From contig WLGC01000037.1 in assembly GCA_009703465.1 (NCBI GenBank), forward strand, positions 1 through 7,582: 7,582 nucleotides of DNA, read 5' to 3'. Under the pieces are notes generated by a model that saw nothing but the letters and a program-made list of their open reading frames with translations, did not search any database and had not been told where the DNA came from. A program made the translations under genes and the position numbers. This document shows positions 5,247-7,582 of the stretch, piece after piece. The stretch is from Actinomycetota bacterium. Its GTDB lineage: Bacteria > Actinomycetota > Actinomycetes > Actinomycetales > Microbacteriaceae. The number at the start of each line of letters is the position of its first letter. Position 1 is the first letter of the stretch.

Positions 5247-6437
5247 ATGGCCCTGACCCCTTCACGCGATGACAAATTCTCTTTTGGTCTTTGGACCATC
5301 GGCTGGGCTGCCCAGGATCAATTTGGCGGACCTACCAGAGCTCCCCTTGATGTGGTGGATGCCATTCACAAGCTTTCCGAGATCGGTGCCTACGGCCTGA
5401 CCTTCCACGATGATGATCTGTTTGCTTTTGAAAGCACCGATGCCGAGCGCAGACATGAAATTGACCGAACTAAGAAAGCTTTGGATGAAACCGGTGTTGT
5501 TGTTCCAATGATTACAACAAACTTGTTTAGCCACCCAGTCTTTAAAGACGGTGCCTTTACAAGTAATGATCGTGATGTTCGCCGCTTTGCACTTCGCAAG
5601 ACTCTTCGCAATCTTGATCTTGCTGCAGAGTTTGGCGCCAAGACATTTGTAATGTGGGGTGGCCGCGAAGGTCTGGAGTATGACCACGCCAAAGATGTTG
5701 GTGGCGCCATGGAGCGCTACCGCGAGGGAGTAAACCTTCTTTGTCAGTATGTGGTTGATAAAGGCTACGACATTAGATTTGCCATTGAGCCAAAGCCAAA
5801 CGAGCCACGTGGAGATATTCTTCTGCCGACACTTGGTCACGCCATGGCATTTATCAACACCTTGGAACATCCAGACATGGTTGGCCTAAATCCAGAAACC
5901 GGTCACGAGCAAATGGCTGGTTTGAACTTCACCTCAGGAATTGCACAGGCCATTGAGCACGGCAAGCTTTTCCACATTGATCTAAATGGTCAACGCGGTG
6001 TGAAGTTTGACCAGGACCTAGTTTTTGGTCATGGCGATATCTTCAATGCATTCAGCCTGGTTGATCTTCTTGAGTTTGGTGGTCCTAACGGCGGTCGCTC
6101 ATACGATGGGCCTCGCCACTTTGACTACAAGCCAAGTCGCACCGAGGACATGAATGGCGTTTGGGAATCAGCGAAAGCTAACATGCAGACCTACCTACTA
6201 CTCAAGGAGCGAGCTAAGTCTTTCAATGCAGATCCTGCAGTAAAAGAAGCCAAGAAGGCTGCTCGCGTGCACGAGATCCGCACTGCAACCTTGTACCCGG
6301 GCGAGACTTACGCGGATTTATTGGCTGATCGCTCTGCCTATGAGGACTTTGACGCTGACTCCTACTTCAACGCCAAGGGCTTCAACTTTGTGCGTCTAAA
6401 CCAACTGGCTCTAGAGCACCTATTGGGCGCTAGGTAG
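5247..6437 (+). CDS. xylA: Xylose isomerase
   Basis: This cytosolic metalloenzyme converts D-xylose to D-xylulose, the first catabolic step, and in vitro also glucose to fructose. At 396 residues it is a class I (actinobacterial) enzyme. Every active-site residue falls at the numbering used for the Streptomyces enzyme: Trp16, His54 and Asp57 (FHDDD), Phe94, Trp137, Lys183, metal site 1 Glu181/Glu217/Asp245/Asp287, and metal site 2 Glu217/His220/Asp255/Asp257. No key residue is missing, so activity is expected. The ribosome site AAGGA at 5235-5239 lies 7 nt before the ATG and fixes the start. xylB follows after a single base, so the two are one operon. The operator at 5202-5222 and the divergent ROK gene indicate xylose-inducible repression. 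Confidence 0.97.
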   Translation: MALTPSRDDKFSFGLWTIGWAAQDQFGGPTRAPLDVVDAIHKLSEIGAYGLTFHDDDLFAFESTDAERRHEIDRTKKALDETGVVVPMITTNLFSHPVFKDGAFTSNDRDVRRFALRKTLRNLDLAAEFGAKTFVMWGGREGLEYDHAKDVGGAMERYREGVNLLCQYVVDKGYDIRFAIEPKPNEPRGDILLPTLGHAMAFINTLEHPDMVGLNPETGHEQMAGLNFTSGIAQAIEHGKLFHIDLNGQRGVKFDQDLVFGHGDIFNAFSLVDLLEFGGPNGGRSYDGPRHFDYKPSRTEDMNGVWESAKANMQTYLLLKERAKSFNADPAVKEAKKAARVHEIRTATLYPGETYADLLADRSAYEDFDADSYFNAKGFNFVRLNQLALEHLLGAR

Positions 6438-6438
6438 C

Positions 6439-7582
6439 ATGACCCTAGTTGCCGGAGTAGATTCATCTACTCAAAGCTGCAAGGTCGTCATTCGTGATGC
6501 CGAAACCGGAGCGCTGGTTCGCGAGGGGCGAGCCAGTCACCCAAACGGTACCGAGGTAAACCCAAAGTTTTGGTGGGCGGCCCTGAATGAGGCAATTACT
6601 GCAGCTGGCGGACTGGATGATGTTTCAGCAATTGCAATTGGTGGCCAGCAGCATGGCATGGTGGTCTTAGATGCCGATGGAAATGTAATTCGCGATGCAC
6701 TGCTTTGGAATGACACTAGAAGCGCAGATCAAGCAACTGAAATTGTTAACAAATTTGGCGCCGAAGGAATTGCAAAACTAACCGGTTCGCTTCCGGTTGC
6801 ATCTTTTACATCAACGAAGCTTCTTTGGCTAAAACAAAATGAACCAGCTAACGCTGCCAAGGTTGCCGCAGTTTGCCTGCCACATGATTGGTTGAGTTGG
6901 CGACTAGCTGGATTTGGACCAAAGAGCGATAGTGAACTTGGACCAGATCTATCAGCGCTAACTACTGACGCATCAGATGCCAGTGGCACCGGATACTTTA
7001 ACCCAAGCACCGGTAAGTATGTAAACGAAGTATTGGAATACTGTCTAGGGCATCTTCCAATAGTTCCAAGAATTGTTGCCGCGACCGAAACTGCGCAAAC
7101 AACATCAGCTGGAATAAAAATTGGTGCTGGTGCTGGCGATAATGCTGCTGCAGCATTTGGAGTTCTGGCAAAAGCTGGCGATGTAGTTGTCTCCCTTGGA
7201 ACCAGCGGAACAGTTTTTGCAGTTTCAGATACAGCAACCCATGATTCAACTGGAACCATCGCCGGCTTTGCCAGCGCTTCCGGTGAGTTTTTACCTTTGG
7301 TTTGCACGCTCAATGCAGCCCGGGTGATGGACAGCGTGGCAAACCTGCTAGATGTTGATCACACCAAGCTGGGAGAACTTGCTTTGCAGGCACCAGCAGG
7401 TGCCGACGGGGTTGTTCTAATTCCCTACTTTGAGGGGGAGCGAACTCCGAACCTGCCGGATGCAAAGGCTTCTATTCACGGCCTAACTCTTGCCAATAAC
7501 ACCCGTGAAAACCTTTCGCGAGCTGCCATTGAGGGAATGCTCTGCGGACTGGCCGCAGGCCTTGAAGCATTGGAAGTGGCTC
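6439..7582 (+). CDS. xylB: Xylulokinase (C-terminus outside the window)
   Basis: This FGGY-family kinase phosphorylates D-xylulose with ATP to xylulose 5-phosphate, feeding the pentose phosphate pathway. The frame from ATG at 6439 runs open for 381 codons to the window edge; about 100 residues are missing by comparison with the usual ~480. Visible motifs are the N-terminal phosphate-binding loop GVDSSTQS (6-13), the sugar contact GGQQHGMV (68-75), LLWNDTRS (88-95), [13 protein letters not shown] (229-241) with the probable catalytic base Asp234, the ATP-site loop SLGTSGTVF (252-260), and [12 protein letters not shown] (329-340). QQHGM and the xylA neighbour favour xylulose over glycerol or gluconate. 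The start lies one base after the xylA stop, with only a weak AGG (6432-6434) before it, so translation is probably coupled to xylA. Confidence 0.94.
   Translation, partial: MTLVAGVDSSTQSCKVVIRDAETGALVREGRASHPNGTEVNPKFWWAALNEAITAAGGLDDVSAIAIGGQQHGMVVLDADGNVIRDALLWNDTRSADQATEIVNKFGAEGIAKLTGSLPVASFTSTKLLWLKQNEPANAAKVAAVCLPHDWLSWRLAGFGPKSDSELGPDLSALTTDASDASGTGYFNPSTGKYVNEVLEYCLGHLPIVPRIVAATETAQTTSAGIKIGAGAGDNAAAAFGVLAKAGDVVVSLGTSGTVFAVSDTATHDSTGTIAGFASASGEFLPLVCTLNAARVMDSVANLLDVDHTKLGELALQAPAGADGVVLIPYFEGERTPNLPDAKASIHGLTLANNTRENLSRAAIEGMLCGLAAGLEALEVA

Noticed and set aside
5495..5521. TGTTGTTGTT and ACAACAAAC inside xylA, resembling operator arms
   Set aside because: The spacing between arms (15 nt rather than 7) does not match the intergenic copies, and the bases encode the normal VVVPMITTN stretch of xylose isomerase.
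5262..5870. Antisense open frame of 202 codons within xylA
   Set aside because: It lies wholly opposite xylA, whose every catalytic residue is intact; the predicted protein shows no recognisable domain and there is no ribosome site. It is a by-product of xylA codon use.
6729..7313. Antisense open frame of 194 codons within xylB
   Set aside because: It is opposite a clear FGGY kinase frame with intact motifs, and is low-complexity (rich in Ala, Pro, Ser and Val), as expected of a shadow frame.

Overview
The window looks like part of an actinobacterial chromosome with moderate GC content. A small freshwater Microbacteriaceae-type genome is my inference. The support is an actinobacterial-type class I xylose isomerase whose residue numbering matches the Streptomyces/Actinoplanes enzymes position for position, a ~480-residue 6-phosphogluconate dehydrogenase, tight gene packing, and a regulator gene that appears to be transcribed without a leader.

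Layout from left to right. Positions 1-333 (minus strand) hold the N-terminal part of a sugar-binding lipoprotein of an ABC importer. Its remainder, and probably the ATPase and permease genes, lie outside the window. Positions 334-634 are a divergent control region with two copies of a putative xylose-repressor operator and a separate 30-bp palindrome between them. gnd (635-2080, plus strand) follows, then two EamA/DMT-family membrane transporters (2087-2980 and 2977-3882) that appear to be in the same transcription unit. A ROK-family repressor, probably XylR, is encoded on the minus strand (5105-3885) and ends 2 nt from the second transporter. After a 141-bp divergent control region with a third operator copy come xylA (5247-6437) and xylB (6439 to the window edge) on the plus strand.

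Together these genes make a compact xylose module. The binding protein would bring the pentose in, XylA converts xylose to xylulose, XylB makes xylulose 5-phosphate, and this enters the pentose phosphate pathway, where Gnd supplies ribulose 5-phosphate and NADPH. The main new observation is a shared motif, TATGTTG-N7-CAACAAA and variants. It occurs at the promoter regions of xylA, of the binding-protein gene and, in a weaker form, upstream of gnd. This suggests one ROK repressor controls uptake, catabolism and possibly the oxidative pentose phosphate enzyme. The repressor itself has lost the three cysteines of the usual ROK zinc motif. I see no RNA genes, mobile elements or CRISPR arrays, and no wholly new system; the window is a recognisable xylose locus with interesting regulation.
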